From Candidatus Colicola equi (GTDB lineage: Bacteria > Bacteroidota > Bacteroidia > Bacteroidales > Paludibacteraceae): a DNA stretch of 48,618 bases. The translations under genes and the position numbers were made by a program. Shown piece after piece: positions 27,738-36,131 of the stretch (the first letter of the stretch is position 1; every line of letters starts with the position of its first letter). The stretch is taken from contig JAGHRV010000075.1 of NCBI GenBank assembly GCA_018066175.1, positions 1 through 48,618 on the forward strand, given 5' to 3'. The notes under the pieces are model-generated. The model did no database searches, was not told where the DNA came from, and was given only the letters and a program-made list of their open reading frames with translations.

Positions 27738-28841
27738 ATGCAATATATCCTTCATAATCTCCGATTGGCTCTGATTGGTTCGTTGCTGTTGATGATGGCA
27801 GCGCCCGCTGTGGCTCAACGACGTATTTACGCGTCCGATCGCGCTACGCAACAAGCCTATAAAGGTAATCGCGGTATATCGCGTCGCGATAAGGAAAAAC
27901 AACGTAATCATAACGGATTATTGTCCGGCGCAGAAGTGGGTTTGCATCACAACCTCGGTTTCTGGGTTGAAGGTGCGTACTCCACCTTTATCCATAATGT
28001 TCCCAGCGTCAGCAAAGGTCCCGGCGGATACGGATTAGGTGCAGGTTTGGCTTATGAACTCCAAACGGGTTACTTTCTGTTCCAAACCGGTGTAGGTATC
28101 ACTTCTCAGGATGTGCGCTATACGGCATCGCCCTATTCATTCGACAACTACGACTTGGCGAATGGTAAGTTCGGTAAGAAAGATAACCAATGGCTGCCTG
28201 CCTCCAAAGGGGGTGCGCTCCAAGACTCATGGGGCGAGAGCATAGATACACTGCGCTATACAGTGCTGAATCGCAAGGACCAAGTACGCACTTTGGCTGC
28301 ACAAGTGCCTCTCTTATTCGGTGGACGATTCAGTGGATTCTATGGATTGGCAGGTGTCAAAATCAATATCGCTTTTTCACAAACCGCCATCGCTAATATG
28401 GACATCTATTCCATGGCTAAGTATAACCAGTACTTAGGATGGATGACCGAAATGGATAACCACGGATACCGCGGTAATGCTTTTGTGCCGGTGCCTATAC
28501 CTGAGTCCAAAAAGACGTACTCGTCCGTGCAACTCGATGTATTGGCGTCCCTTGAACTGGGTTATGAGTTCCATCAGAAGAACAACCGCATCCGCTTGGC
28601 TGCCTTTGTTGATTATGGTATACTCAACACATGCGTGCAGTCATCCGACCCTTCACTGGCTTTCTCCTTTGCCGACAGATACGATGTGGGACGGTATCAG
28701 TTTAACAATATATTCCGCTCTAATGTAGCTAAGGATAGCCGAATAAATAATTTCTTTGTGGGGGCTAAACTAACCTTCTTATTCCAATTACCTTCGGCTA
28801 AAGATAAATGTATCCTATGCCGTCAGGCTTCAAGACATTAA
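27738..28841 (+). CDS. Outer-membrane beta-barrel protein
   Basis: The 367-residue protein has a signal peptide ending AVAQ. The mature part has alternating amphipathic strands typical of a small barrel: AEVGLHHNLGFWVEGAYS, GYGLGAGLAYELQTGYFLFQTGVGI, RLAAFVDYGIL and FFVGAKLTFLFQL. Position after a T9SS-like adhesin suggests it helps anchor or export that protein, in the way PorP/SprF-type barrels accompany large T9SS substrates, but similarity to that family is not clear. Confidence 0.7.
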   Translation: MQYILHNLRLALIGSLLLMMAAPAVAQRRIYASDRATQQAYKGNRGISRRDKEKQRNHNGLLSGAEVGLHHNLGFWVEGAYSTFIHNVPSVSKGPGGYGLGAGLAYELQTGYFLFQTGVGITSQDVRYTASPYSFDNYDLANGKFGKKDNQWLPASKGGALQDSWGESIDTLRYTVLNRKDQVRTLAAQVPLLFGGRFSGFYGLAGVKINIAFSQTAIANMDIYSMAKYNQYLGWMTEMDNHGYRGNAFVPVPIPESKKTYSSVQLDVLASLELGYEFHQKNNRIRLAAFVDYGILNTCVQSSDPSLAFSFADRYDVGRYQFNNIFRSNVAKDSRINNFFVGAKLTFLFQLPSAKDKCILCRQASRH

Positions 28842-28845
28842 TGAT

Positions 28846-31041
28846 ATGAAAAAACAATACATCCAATCCGGAATCATCGTACTGGTCATCTTTGTAGTAG
28901 GCATCATAGTGACAGCATCTGTTAACCAGTGGCTGGCTGCGTTAGTGCGCAGGCAGTTAGATAATAACATCGCTGCAGCGGCAGACTCTATCCAATTTAG
29001 TTACGGTAGCGTCCGCGTGGCTGCTTTTAGGGGTAAGGCGCAGATAAACGATGTGCATGTAGCCTTTCGTAAGTACGAAGAGGATTCCACCTACACGAAC
29101 TTTAATGCCACTATATCCGGCATATCCATGGATGGCATCAACTATTTAGATTGGCTCGCACATCGTCAGGTTTACCTGAAGGGATTCACCATTAGTCAAC
29201 CTGTCGTACAAACCTCTTTCTACCACGACCCTGAGTTCGCCCAAAAAGCTAAACAACGCGCCCATCAGTCAGACCAAGAGCAACTGGAGGATATCCTGCG
29301 GATTGCACGAATCATCATGGATGATGCGGTGATTGGACATATCACTATCGAGCAGGCGAGTATAGATGCCTTGGCTTATAATGACTCGCTGCGTATTGTG
29401 GTGCCGGAATTTAATATATCCCTCTATGACATCGGATATAACGTCAAGGACCAAGTGCCGCATTACAATGACTCTATCTTCCATTGCTTGATGCGTGATA
29501 TAGATGTCTATATCCCCGATGCTGATGTGTCGCTTTCGGTTAAGTCGCTGCAAGCCGAACCCAATGGCGTGCTGAATATACAGGAAGTGCTGTCCCAAAC
29601 CTACTTGGATTCGCTTCACCAAGGTTCAATCCATGCCGGAGTACAGTCTGTGGTAGTGGGTGGGTTTGATGCCGCTAAGTTCAACCAACTCAAACAGATG
29701 GAAATACGGTCCGTCCATTTCTATAACCCCTTTATCAATGTGGTGGTGGACGAGACGGCATCGCCGCAGTCGCAGAAGACAACCCAAGAGGAGATGGAGG
29801 TCCTGAATGACCGACTCCAACATATCAACGTTGAACTGGCTACTAAGTTCATCACCGGCCTGGACATCGATTCTATCCTGGTGCATAATGCTACCTGCGA
29901 TATCCAGTCATCCGTCACATCATTCAAAGTGCTGGCGGATAGTCTGTACGTTGCTTTGTACGGACTGGGATATAGCCTGATAGATGAAGTGCCTTACCAT
30001 TATAACGACTCCGTCTATCAGTTCTACTTAGGACATGCTTCTATTATTACTCCCGATAGCCTAACCGCTATCTCCACCTCTGCCATCCGTTATGATAACG
30101 GTGGTGCTTTCTCGATTGGTCCTACTCGAGTACGCAATATAGTGAATAAATGGCGTCTCGGACCTATCCTCAATCAGGGACCATCCACTTGGATTGATCT
30201 GTCTCTTAATTCGCTGCGCACTTCGTCCAAGAATATCCTGCGTGAGGTATTTACGCTTGAGGACGGTTTCTTCTTGGACTCTATCCATGCTGACATCCAA
30301 TCAATGTCTATTTTCCGCGATGTACGGCAGCAACCCATTAAGCCCTTTACTCTGCCGCAAACGAGCCTGCTGCAACTATCCTATCCGTTTGTTATCAACC
30401 ATGTTGATGCTAAGGTGCATCAGATGAATATAGAAGTGGCACTCACCAAGCAATGTGTGGGACATCTGAATCTCAATAACCTCCGTGCTAAACTCAGTAA
30501 CGTAACCGCTATCCGCAATTCCACCATTGTCCTGGATGCGCATTGCGGAGTGGGAGGTGGTATAGCTGATGCACGAATCGAACTGGATGTTAAACCCACT
30601 TGCGACTGGCGCATCAACCTCAATGCACGAGACATGGACCTCCATTTCTTGGATAATATGTTGTATCCTATTGTTGGCATGAAAGTTGGAGCGGATGTGT
30701 CCGGACTGCAGGCTAATTATCATGGTGATAATCAAATAGCTAACGGCACGTTCTGCCTGCAGTACGATAACCTATCTATCCATGCTTATAAGGATAGTCA
30801 GTCGCCCTTTACTGTTGTGGGAGACCTGAGCGGACTAATCAATTCCGCCAGCAAGACACTGCTCAATAAGCGCAATCCGCGTCACCCCGGCAAAGAGCCG
30901 CTCGCTTACCAAGTGCAATGGAAGAATGACCCATGGCAGCAGCCGGCTTTGTACTATATAGGTCCCATCATCGATGGCTGCGTCAAGACGCTGTTGCCCG
31001 GACTGTTTGTGCATAAGCGTGTAAAGAAAGATAAAAAATGA
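28846..31041 (+). CDS. AsmA-like inner-membrane/periplasmic protein
   Basis: The 731-residue protein has one N-terminal membrane segment (about 7-27) and then a long periplasmic region of beta-rich sequence. The start (membrane helix, then ADSIQFSYGSVRVAAFRGKAQINDVHV) and the end (WKNDPWQQPALYYIGPIIDGCVKTLLPG) fit the AsmA / DUF748 type of proteins that bridge the envelope and affect outer-membrane lipid or protein assembly. It begins 4 bases after the barrel gene and overlaps the next gene by 4 bases, so it is translated with them. Confidence 0.55.
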   Translation: MKKQYIQSGIIVLVIFVVGIIVTASVNQWLAALVRRQLDNNIAAAADSIQFSYGSVRVAAFRGKAQINDVHVAFRKYEEDSTYTNFNATISGISMDGINYLDWLAHRQVYLKGFTISQPVVQTSFYHDPEFAQKAKQRAHQSDQEQLEDILRIARIIMDDAVIGHITIEQASIDALAYNDSLRIVVPEFNISLYDIGYNVKDQVPHYNDSIFHCLMRDIDVYIPDADVSLSVKSLQAEPNGVLNIQEVLSQTYLDSLHQGSIHAGVQSVVVGGFDAAKFNQLKQMEIRSVHFYNPFINVVVDETASPQSQKTTQEEMEVLNDRLQHINVELATKFITGLDIDSILVHNATCDIQSSVTSFKVLADSLYVALYGLGYSLIDEVPYHYNDSVYQFYLGHASIITPDSLTAISTSAIRYDNGGAFSIGPTRVRNIVNKWRLGPILNQGPSTWIDLSLNSLRTSSKNILREVFTLEDGFFLDSIHADIQSMSIFRDVRQQPIKPFTLPQTSLLQLSYPFVINHVDAKVHQMNIEVALTKQCVGHLNLNNLRAKLSNVTAIRNSTIVLDAHCGVGGGIADARIELDVKPTCDWRINLNARDMDLHFLDNMLYPIVGMKVGADVSGLQANYHGDNQIANGTFCLQYDNLSIHAYKDSQSPFTVVGDLSGLINSASKTLLNKRNPRHPGKEPLAYQVQWKNDPWQQPALYYIGPIIDGCVKTLLPGLFVHKRVKKDKK

Positions 31042-31721
31042 CCCGACTCATACATAATCGTCAATCTTGGTTATTGCTGCTAACCGGCACTTACTGCGTC
31101 ATCTCTGTGATGATGAACTACCTATGTATGAAGCCTTTGTCCTTTGGTACGTCATTCGTATGGATGGATGGAGGACTGCTCATTTCGTGGATAGTCTTTC
31201 TTATCAGTAATGTCATTGTAGAGGCTTACGGCAAACGCGCAGCCTTGCTTGTTACCGGCATAGCCGCTTCGCTCACGCTGCTCATCTCTTTTCTTGGACT
31301 ATTAGAGGTTTATTTGCCAACCTTGCCGCAGTATAGCGACCAAGCCACTCACTTTGCTTTTATCTTCTCCAATGGTCCTCGCACTATCCTTGCTTCCGCC
31401 ATCGCTTTCTTTGTGGGCAATTGGGTGAATATATCCGTGATAGCATCGCTTAAATCTCGGCAGAATACTACAGCAGCCAATTTTTGGCTTCGTGCCGTGC
31501 TTTCTACTATAATAGGACAAATAGTGGATAATACGCTCTTTCAGGTCCTGGCTTTTGCACCAATCGGCATCAGTCGTTACGAGATGCTGTGGCTGGATAT
31601 ATGGACGGCTGTAGGTATGTCATCCCTGTTTGAAACAGTTGTTGAAGCATGCTTTGTGCCACTGATTACGCTACCATTAACTAATTACATAACTAACCTA
31701 TCAGATCATGACAATATCTAA
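31038..31721 (+). CDS. Queuosine precursor transporter (YhhQ/VUT family)
   Basis: The 227-residue protein has about six membrane helices and the family signature MDGGLLISWIVFLISNVIVEAYGKRAA, with NTLFQVLAF later in the protein. YhhQ proteins import the queuine/preQ precursors used to modify tRNA anticodons. The start codon overlaps the preceding stop (ATGA). No queuosine biosynthesis gene is in the window, which fits a salvage role. Confidence 0.8.
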   Translation: MTRLIHNRQSWLLLLTGTYCVISVMMNYLCMKPLSFGTSFVWMDGGLLISWIVFLISNVIVEAYGKRAALLVTGIAASLTLLISFLGLLEVYLPTLPQYSDQATHFAFIFSNGPRTILASAIAFFVGNWVNISVIASLKSRQNTTAANFWLRAVLSTIIGQIVDNTLFQVLAFAPIGISRYEMLWLDIWTAVGMSSLFETVVEACFVPLITLPLTNYITNLSDHDNI

Positions 31722-32949
31722 TCAATCACAACGCGATTATTTCCTATCCGGCGAAACACGTTCTATCGCTTTTCGCCAAAGGCAGTTGGCTCGTTTATTA
31801 GAAGCCATCAATCGATTTGAAAAACCCCTGTATGATGCTTTATGGACGGACTTAGGCAAGTGCCGTGAAGAGGCTATGTTCATGGAGATGCTGCAGATTA
31901 AAGAGGAAATCCAATTGGCTATACGTAAACTGCCGCGTTGGGCTAAGGACCAATCCGTTCGGGCTAACTTGCTCGTCTTCCCTTCCCGCAACTACATCCA
32001 TTACGAACCCCTGGGCTGTGCACTCATCATTGCACCATGGAACTACCCGGTTAATCTGCTCATCAATCCCCTTATCGGCGCCATCGCCGCAGGATGCTGC
32101 GCTACACTGAAACCCTCTCCGTTAGTGCCTACTGTTTCCCATGTACTGCATGAGATGATATCGTGGGCTTTCCCGCCGGAGTATATCAACCTGTATGAAG
32201 GACATCGCGATGTCAACACTGCCCTGTTGGATTTGCGCTGGGATGTGATTTTCTTCACAGGCTCTCCTGCCTTAGGCAAAGTAGTGATGGCGGCTGCCGC
32301 TAAAAACCTTACTCCCTGCATCCTTGAGTTAGGCGGCAAGAGTCCGTGTATAGTGGATAAGGAAGCCGATATAGAGATGGCGGCTGAACGAATCATGTGG
32401 GGCAAGACTCTCAATAACGGACAGACCTGTGTCGCTCCCGATTACCTGCTCGTGCATGCCAGTATTGCTAAGAAATTTGAGAAAGAACTGGAGAAGGCAC
32501 GAGTACGTCTGCAAACCAATTATCCTGTGGTAAAGAAAATCCGTCCGCATGTGGAGGATGTATGGACTCAGGAGATCTTCGGACCCGAATTCCCAATGCG
32601 CACTTTCCACGAGATACAAGAGGTGATTACCTATATCAATGAACGCGAGAAACCCCTTGCTTTCTATTACTTTGGTGATGTTAAGAAGGGTGAAGAAGTG
32701 ATTAACCAGACATCCAGTGGAGGTGCTGTCATCAATAATACACTCCTGCATTTAGCCAATACGCGTCTGCCCTTTGGTGGGGTAGGTAATTCAGGAATGG
32801 GACGGTATCATAACCATGCCTCTTTCTTGGCTTTCAGTAACCCTCGCTCCGTGCTGGCTTTCCGCCAATCTATCAACCGCATTCCATTTATACGTCGATT
32901 CCGATTGGCTCCGATTAATATAGTACAAAATAAAAACAAAAAACAATAA
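31708..32949 (+). CDS. Aldehyde dehydrogenase (class 3 like) with an internal gap
   Basis: The 413-residue protein has the NAD-dependent dehydrogenase core: FTGSPALGK, the general base Glu206 in ELGGKSP, the nucleophile Cys241 in NNGQTCVAP and EIFGP at about 289. In class 3 enzymes such as ALDH3A1 the nucleophile and the EIFGP glutamate are about 90 residues apart; here they are 48 apart, and the total is about 42 residues short of the usual 455. The segment after LQTNYP therefore appears deleted in frame. Without it substrate and cofactor binding may be altered, so activity is uncertain. It overlaps the upstream gene by 14 bases. A C-terminal hydrophobic stretch is not evident. Confidence 0.8.
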   Translation: MTISNQSQRDYFLSGETRSIAFRQRQLARLLEAINRFEKPLYDALWTDLGKCREEAMFMEMLQIKEEIQLAIRKLPRWAKDQSVRANLLVFPSRNYIHYEPLGCALIIAPWNYPVNLLINPLIGAIAAGCCATLKPSPLVPTVSHVLHEMISWAFPPEYINLYEGHRDVNTALLDLRWDVIFFTGSPALGKVVMAAAAKNLTPCILELGGKSPCIVDKEADIEMAAERIMWGKTLNNGQTCVAPDYLLVHASIAKKFEKELEKARVRLQTNYPVVKKIRPHVEDVWTQEIFGPEFPMRTFHEIQEVITYINEREKPLAFYYFGDVKKGEEVINQTSSGGAVINNTLLHLANTRLPFGGVGNSGMGRYHNHASFLAFSNPRSVLAFRQSINRIPFIRRFRLAPINIVQNKNKKQ

Positions 32950-32964
32950 TCTTTATTTACAGAC

Positions 32965-33156
32965 ATGGACAAGAAATTAACTAAATCAGCCGACAAGAAA
33001 TGGGCTGGCGTATGTGGCGGTTTCGCTGAGTATTTCAATATCGACCCAACGATGATGCGTGCTATCGTAGCCGTGGTGGCATTAGTGACAGGTATCCTGC
33101 CAATGCTCATCATCTACTTGGTGCTCTCTTTTATCTTACCTGATAAACAAGACTAA
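32965..33156 (+). CDS. PspC-domain membrane protein
   Basis: The 63-residue protein starts KKLTKSADKKWAGVCGGFAEYFNIDPTM, the diagnostic opening of the PspC domain, followed by one or two membrane helices. PspC proteins take part in envelope-stress responses. It overlaps the next start codon by one base (TAATG). Confidence 0.9.
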   Translation: MDKKLTKSADKKWAGVCGGFAEYFNIDPTMMRAIVAVVALVTGILPMLIIYLVLSFILPDKQD

Positions 33157-34538
33157 TGTTCAACGCTTTGCGTCGAACCCCCTTCCTCTTTCTCCTTCTG
33201 CCATTGGTATGTTTCATCCTATGGGGGAAGGTGACGGAGCAGTCGTGGGTAGTGGAATCCACGGCAATGCCGTTGGATACAGTGGATAGCACCTATCATC
33301 TGTATCGGGCTGCACTCACTTCTACTCCGATTGAGCGACCTAAGACATGGCGATACGATGCCTCGCTCATCGACCTCAATGACTATGCTGTACCGCTGTA
33401 TATCCATAAGTCGTCGGTGGATTCACTTCCTCATTTAGGTGATACATTATTAGTCTATGCGCAGCCGCGTGTCCGTATGTTCGCGCGTCATTGGACGCTC
33501 TATGGCGCCAATCAAACTCCCTGGTGGCGAACCCCGCGAGGATGGCAGCAACGCTTGGAACAACGCTATGCCGAATTAGGCATATCGGGGCAGGAATTAG
33601 GCACTCTTAGTGCATTAACGTTGGGGTATCGCGAAGACTTGGATCAGGATATCCGTCGCGCTTTCTCGGCGGCTGGAGCCATGCATGTGCTGGCGGTCAG
33701 CGGACTGCATACAGGTATATTGATGACGGTGCTGATCATGATGGTGACGCTGTGTGGACGAATCAAACCGCTCTATCACGAAACAGGCAAGCAAGTGGCG
33801 CAGGGACTAATCGTAATAGCCATGCTTGCTTTCTATGCGTATATCACCGGTGGCAGCCCCTCTATTATTCGCAGCGTCATCATGGCATCTCTGTTTGTGT
33901 TGGCATCAATGGTGCACCGCCCATCATCGATACTCAATATCATCTTTGCTGCGGCTTTTATTATCTTGGTCATCCACCCCGCGGACCTCTTTTCTATCTC
34001 TTTCCAATTAAGTTTCGCCGCTGTGATTGCTATTGTGCTCTTTGGGGAAGGATGGAGTGTTATCATGCCAACCATACATTTTGCTCAACCCTTCCGTTGG
34101 TGCTATCCTATTTATTACTACGTGTATGCCCTGATAGGCATGTCGCTGGCGGCACAAATAGGAACTATGCCTATCACCTTGCATTATTTTGGACAAATGA
34201 GTAATTATTTTCTCTTAACTAACCTAATCGTCATCCCCCTGGCTTGGTGTATGATGGTAGGCGGCGTAGCTACCCTTACTATCGGATGGTGGACTCCTAT
34301 AGGTAAACTCTTGGCGTGGGCACTAAATGGTATAACATGGCTCATGAATACCTCCGTTCAATGGCTCGAATCCCTCCCCGGCTCCACAACTCAAATAACA
34401 ATTAGCCAATTATCAATTAGCAATAATCAATTATCAATCATCAATAATCTTACCTCTTACCTCTTACCTCTCACCTCCCTTCTCCTTCTCCTTGCTTGGA
34501 AATACCTCACTACTCCCCGCCTCAAATGGAAATATTAA
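33156..34538 (+). CDS. ComEC/Rec2-family membrane protein, short form
   Basis: The 460-residue protein has a membrane-anchored N-terminal part (two strands of the DUF4131 type) and the Competence domain with AMHVLAVSGLHTGI, TGGSPSIIRSVIMASLFVLA and many membrane helices. The DNA-uptake channel function is known for this family. It ends after the helices and lacks the C-terminal metallo-beta-lactamase-like domain of longer ComEC proteins. Its last helix is partly encoded by a heptamer repeat tract (SISNNQLSIINNLTSYLLPL). It overlaps the next gene by 13 bases. Confidence 0.85.
   Translation: MFNALRRTPFLFLLLPLVCFILWGKVTEQSWVVESTAMPLDTVDSTYHLYRAALTSTPIERPKTWRYDASLIDLNDYAVPLYIHKSSVDSLPHLGDTLLVYAQPRVRMFARHWTLYGANQTPWWRTPRGWQQRLEQRYAELGISGQELGTLSALTLGYREDLDQDIRRAFSAAGAMHVLAVSGLHTGILMTVLIMMVTLCGRIKPLYHETGKQVAQGLIVIAMLAFYAYITGGSPSIIRSVIMASLFVLASMVHRPSSILNIIFAAAFIILVIHPADLFSISFQLSFAAVIAIVLFGEGWSVIMPTIHFAQPFRWCYPIYYYVYALIGMSLAAQIGTMPITLHYFGQMSNYFLLTNLIVIPLAWCMMVGGVATLTIGWWTPIGKLLAWALNGITWLMNTSVQWLESLPGSTTQITISQLSISNNQLSIINNLTSYLLPLTSLLLLLAWKYLTTPRLKWKY
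34392..34489. repeat. Fourteen-unit heptamer tract in the 3' part of comEC, joining two heptamer families
   Basis: Eight units of the CAATTAN family (CAAATAA, CAATTAG, CCAATTA, TCAATTA, GCAATAA, TCAATTA, TCAATCA, TCAATAA) pass without a break in period into TCTTACC three times, TCTCACC, TCCCTTC and TCCTTCT. TCTTACC is the heptamer found in aroG-aroQ. The frame stays open, because variant units keep TAA out of phase. Confidence 0.9.
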
Positions 34539-34792
34539 TTATCTATATTCTCCTCATCAACCTCATTGCTTTTGCGATGTATGGTCGAGATAAGCGCAAG
34601 GCGAAGAAAGATGCTTGGCGAACTCCGGAGCATCGTCTTATGATGGTGGCGTGGTTAGGTGGTGCCTTAGGTGCGTTGTTAGGTATGCGTTGTTTCCGTC
34701 ATAAGACGCAGCACTGGCGTTTCCGCATAGGGGTGCCGCTGGCACTTATTGTTTGGACGGCACTATTGGTGTATCTATTTATTATCAAATGA
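34526..34792 (+). CDS. DUF1294 membrane protein
   Basis: The frame is open from a TTG at 34496, but the ATG at 34526 gives a normal product of 88 residues. It has an N-terminal membrane helix, a conserved basic stretch YGRDKRKAKKDAWRTPEHRL and the glycine-rich helix WLGGALGALLGMRCFRHKTQHW.F, the DUF1294 signature. Function unknown. It overlaps comEC by 13 bases and the next gene by 4. Confidence 0.85.
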   Translation: MEILIIYILLINLIAFAMYGRDKRKAKKDAWRTPEHRLMMVAWLGGALGALLGMRCFRHKTQHWRFRIGVPLALIVWTALLVYLFIIK

Positions 34793-35325
34793 GTGTCGCT
34801 CCTATCCATATTGATTTCGTCCGTAAGCCTATTCGGCGCATGCACTTGCACGTCTATCCTGATGGCCGTGTGGTGGTTACTATGCCGTGGCTGATGCCTA
34901 AACGTATGGCGCAGCAGTTCGTGCAATCGCAATGGGATTGGGTATTGACTACCATGGATCGACTGCAGCATCAGCCGCCTCGTGTCTTGCCGACGGTCTC
35001 TAAGCAGCAGGCAGATGAACTCATTGCTTTTCTGACCGAGCGGGTGGAGTACTGGCGAATCCGGATGAACGAGGAACCGGTGACGTGGAAAGTGCGTAAT
35101 ATGAAAACGCAATGGGGTAATTGCCGTCCTAAGATGCGCCGATTGACGTTTAACTTGCAGTTGGCTCTGGTGGATAATGACCTGCGCGACTATATCATCG
35201 TGCACGAACTTAGCCACCTGCAAGTCCCTAATCATGGACCACTCTTCAAAGCACGTCAGTCCCTTTTCCTCCCCGACTGGCCCGACCGCCGCCAAAGACT
35301 AAAAAATCACCAACGTCAATGTTAA
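34789..35325 (+). CDS. YgjP/SprT-like metallopeptidase (DUF45)
   Basis: The frame extends back to 34753, but the ATG at 34789 overlaps the preceding stop (ATGA) and gives 178 residues. The zinc motif HELSH (about 140-144) and a downstream histidine in VPNHGPLF match the YgjP/DUF45 metal-dependent hydrolase family, as does the conserved MKTQWGNCRPK segment. Its substrate is unknown. It is the last gene of the ten-gene run. Confidence 0.85.
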   Translation: MSVAPIHIDFVRKPIRRMHLHVYPDGRVVVTMPWLMPKRMAQQFVQSQWDWVLTTMDRLQHQPPRVLPTVSKQQADELIAFLTERVEYWRIRMNEEPVTWKVRNMKTQWGNCRPKMRRLTFNLQLALVDNDLRDYIIVHELSHLQVPNHGPLFKARQSLFLPDWPDRRQRLKNHQRQC

Positions 35326-35356
35326 AATGACAATTTCTAACCGAAGTTGCCATTTT
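35324..35356. terminator. Hairpin between converging genes
   Basis: AAAATGACAA (35324-35333) pairs with TTGCCATTTT (35347-35356), allowing one G-U, around a 13-base loop, and is followed by TTATTTT. It separates the plus-strand metallopeptidase gene from minus-strand trmH. Confidence 0.6.
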
Positions 35357-36114
35357 TATTTTGGGCGGCGGAATTCGGCAAGAACAATAGCTGTAGCAAT
35401 CGCCACATTAAGGCTCTCGGAAGTCTCGGCATCAGGCGGAAAAGACGGAATACGAATGGGGTGAGTAACTAAAGAACGGACAGATTGAGATATGCCATTG
35501 CCCTCGTTGCCCATTATGAGAATGGAGAATTGATTATTGCAGATTGTAGATTGATTATTGCAGATTGAGGTTTCTTCGTAGAGATTATTGCCATCCAGCA
35601 AAGTGCCATAGATAGGGAGAGTGGAGAATTGAGAATTGAGAGTGGAGAGCCACTCCACTAAATCAGTATAATGAACCCGCACGCGAGTGAGCGCACCCAT
35701 GGTAGCCTGCACAACCTTGGGATTATAACAATCCACCGTATCTAACGAACATACGATATCATGCACCCCAAACCAGTCTGCCGTGCGGATAATAGTGCCT
35801 AAATTGCCGGGATCTTGGATGCCGTCGAGGACGAGGGTTAGAGCGTTGAGAGTTGAGCGTTTAGCGTTGAGAGTTGTTGGGAGTGGAGAGTTGACCTGTT
35901 TGAAGACGGCGATGCTGCCTTGAGGGGTACGGAGCATGGACATCTGCTCAATCTCCTTGGCCGTGGCATTGGAGGCATCCGCCAACAGCACCAACTCAAA
36001 ATGCTTGCGCAACTCATTGATACACTTATCTCCCTCCGCAATGAAGAGTCCTAACTCGTCACGGAACTTTTTTTGGTGCAAACTACGCACTAATTTAATC
36101 TCAGATTTAGTCAT
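35356..36114 (-). CDS. TrmH/SpoU-family RNA 2'-O-methyltransferase
   Basis: The frame is open from 36162, but that region contains the promoter; the ATG at 36114 (MTKSEIKLVRSLHQKKFR) is the normal start, giving 252 residues. Motif 1 is LDGIQDPGNLGTIIRTADWFG, motif 2 ILIMGNEGNGIS and motif 3 ETSESLNVAIATAIVLAEF, the AdoMet-binding knot of SpoU methylases that modify ribose in rRNA or tRNA. Three repeat-encoded inserts interrupt it: PTTLNAKRSTLNA before motif 1, WLSTLNSQFSTLP in the middle and SICNNQSTICNNQFS before motif 2. The knot motifs are intact, so it is probably active. The target nucleotide cannot be read from sequence. Confidence 0.85.
   Translation of the reverse strand: MTKSEIKLVRSLHQKKFRDELGLFIAEGDKCINELRKHFELVLLADASNATAKEIEQMSMLRTPQGSIAVFKQVNSPLPTTLNAKRSTLNALTLVLDGIQDPGNLGTIIRTADWFGVHDIVCSLDTVDCYNPKVVQATMGALTRVRVHYTDLVEWLSTLNSQFSTLPIYGTLLDGNNLYEETSICNNQSTICNNQFSILIMGNEGNGISQSVRSLVTHPIRIPSFPPDAETSESLNVAIATAIVLAEFRRPK
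35529..35570. repeat. Heptamer tract (ATTGATT/ATTGCAG family), six units, in trmH
   Basis: ATTGATT, ATTGCAG, ATTGTAG, ATTGATT, ATTGCAG, ATTGAGG: 42 bases, exactly 14 codons, translated as SICNNQSTICNNQ just before the ILIMGNEG strand. Confidence 0.9.
35621..35648. repeat. Heptamer tract (GTGGAGA/ATTGAGA), four units, in trmH
   Basis: GTGGAGA, ATTGAGA, ATTGAGA, GTGGAGA. Translated as LSTLNSQFSTL. Confidence 0.8.
35845..35893. repeat. Heptamer tract (GTTGAGA/GTTGAGC family), seven units, in trmH
   Basis: GTTGAGA, GTTGAGC, GTTTAGC, GTTGAGA, GTTGTTG, GGAGTGG, AGAGTTG. Translated as NSPLPTTLNAKRSTLNA. The same heptamers make the 19676-19731 tract in valS. Confidence 0.85.
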
Positions 36115-36131
36115 AATCGTAAAAAGTGCTG

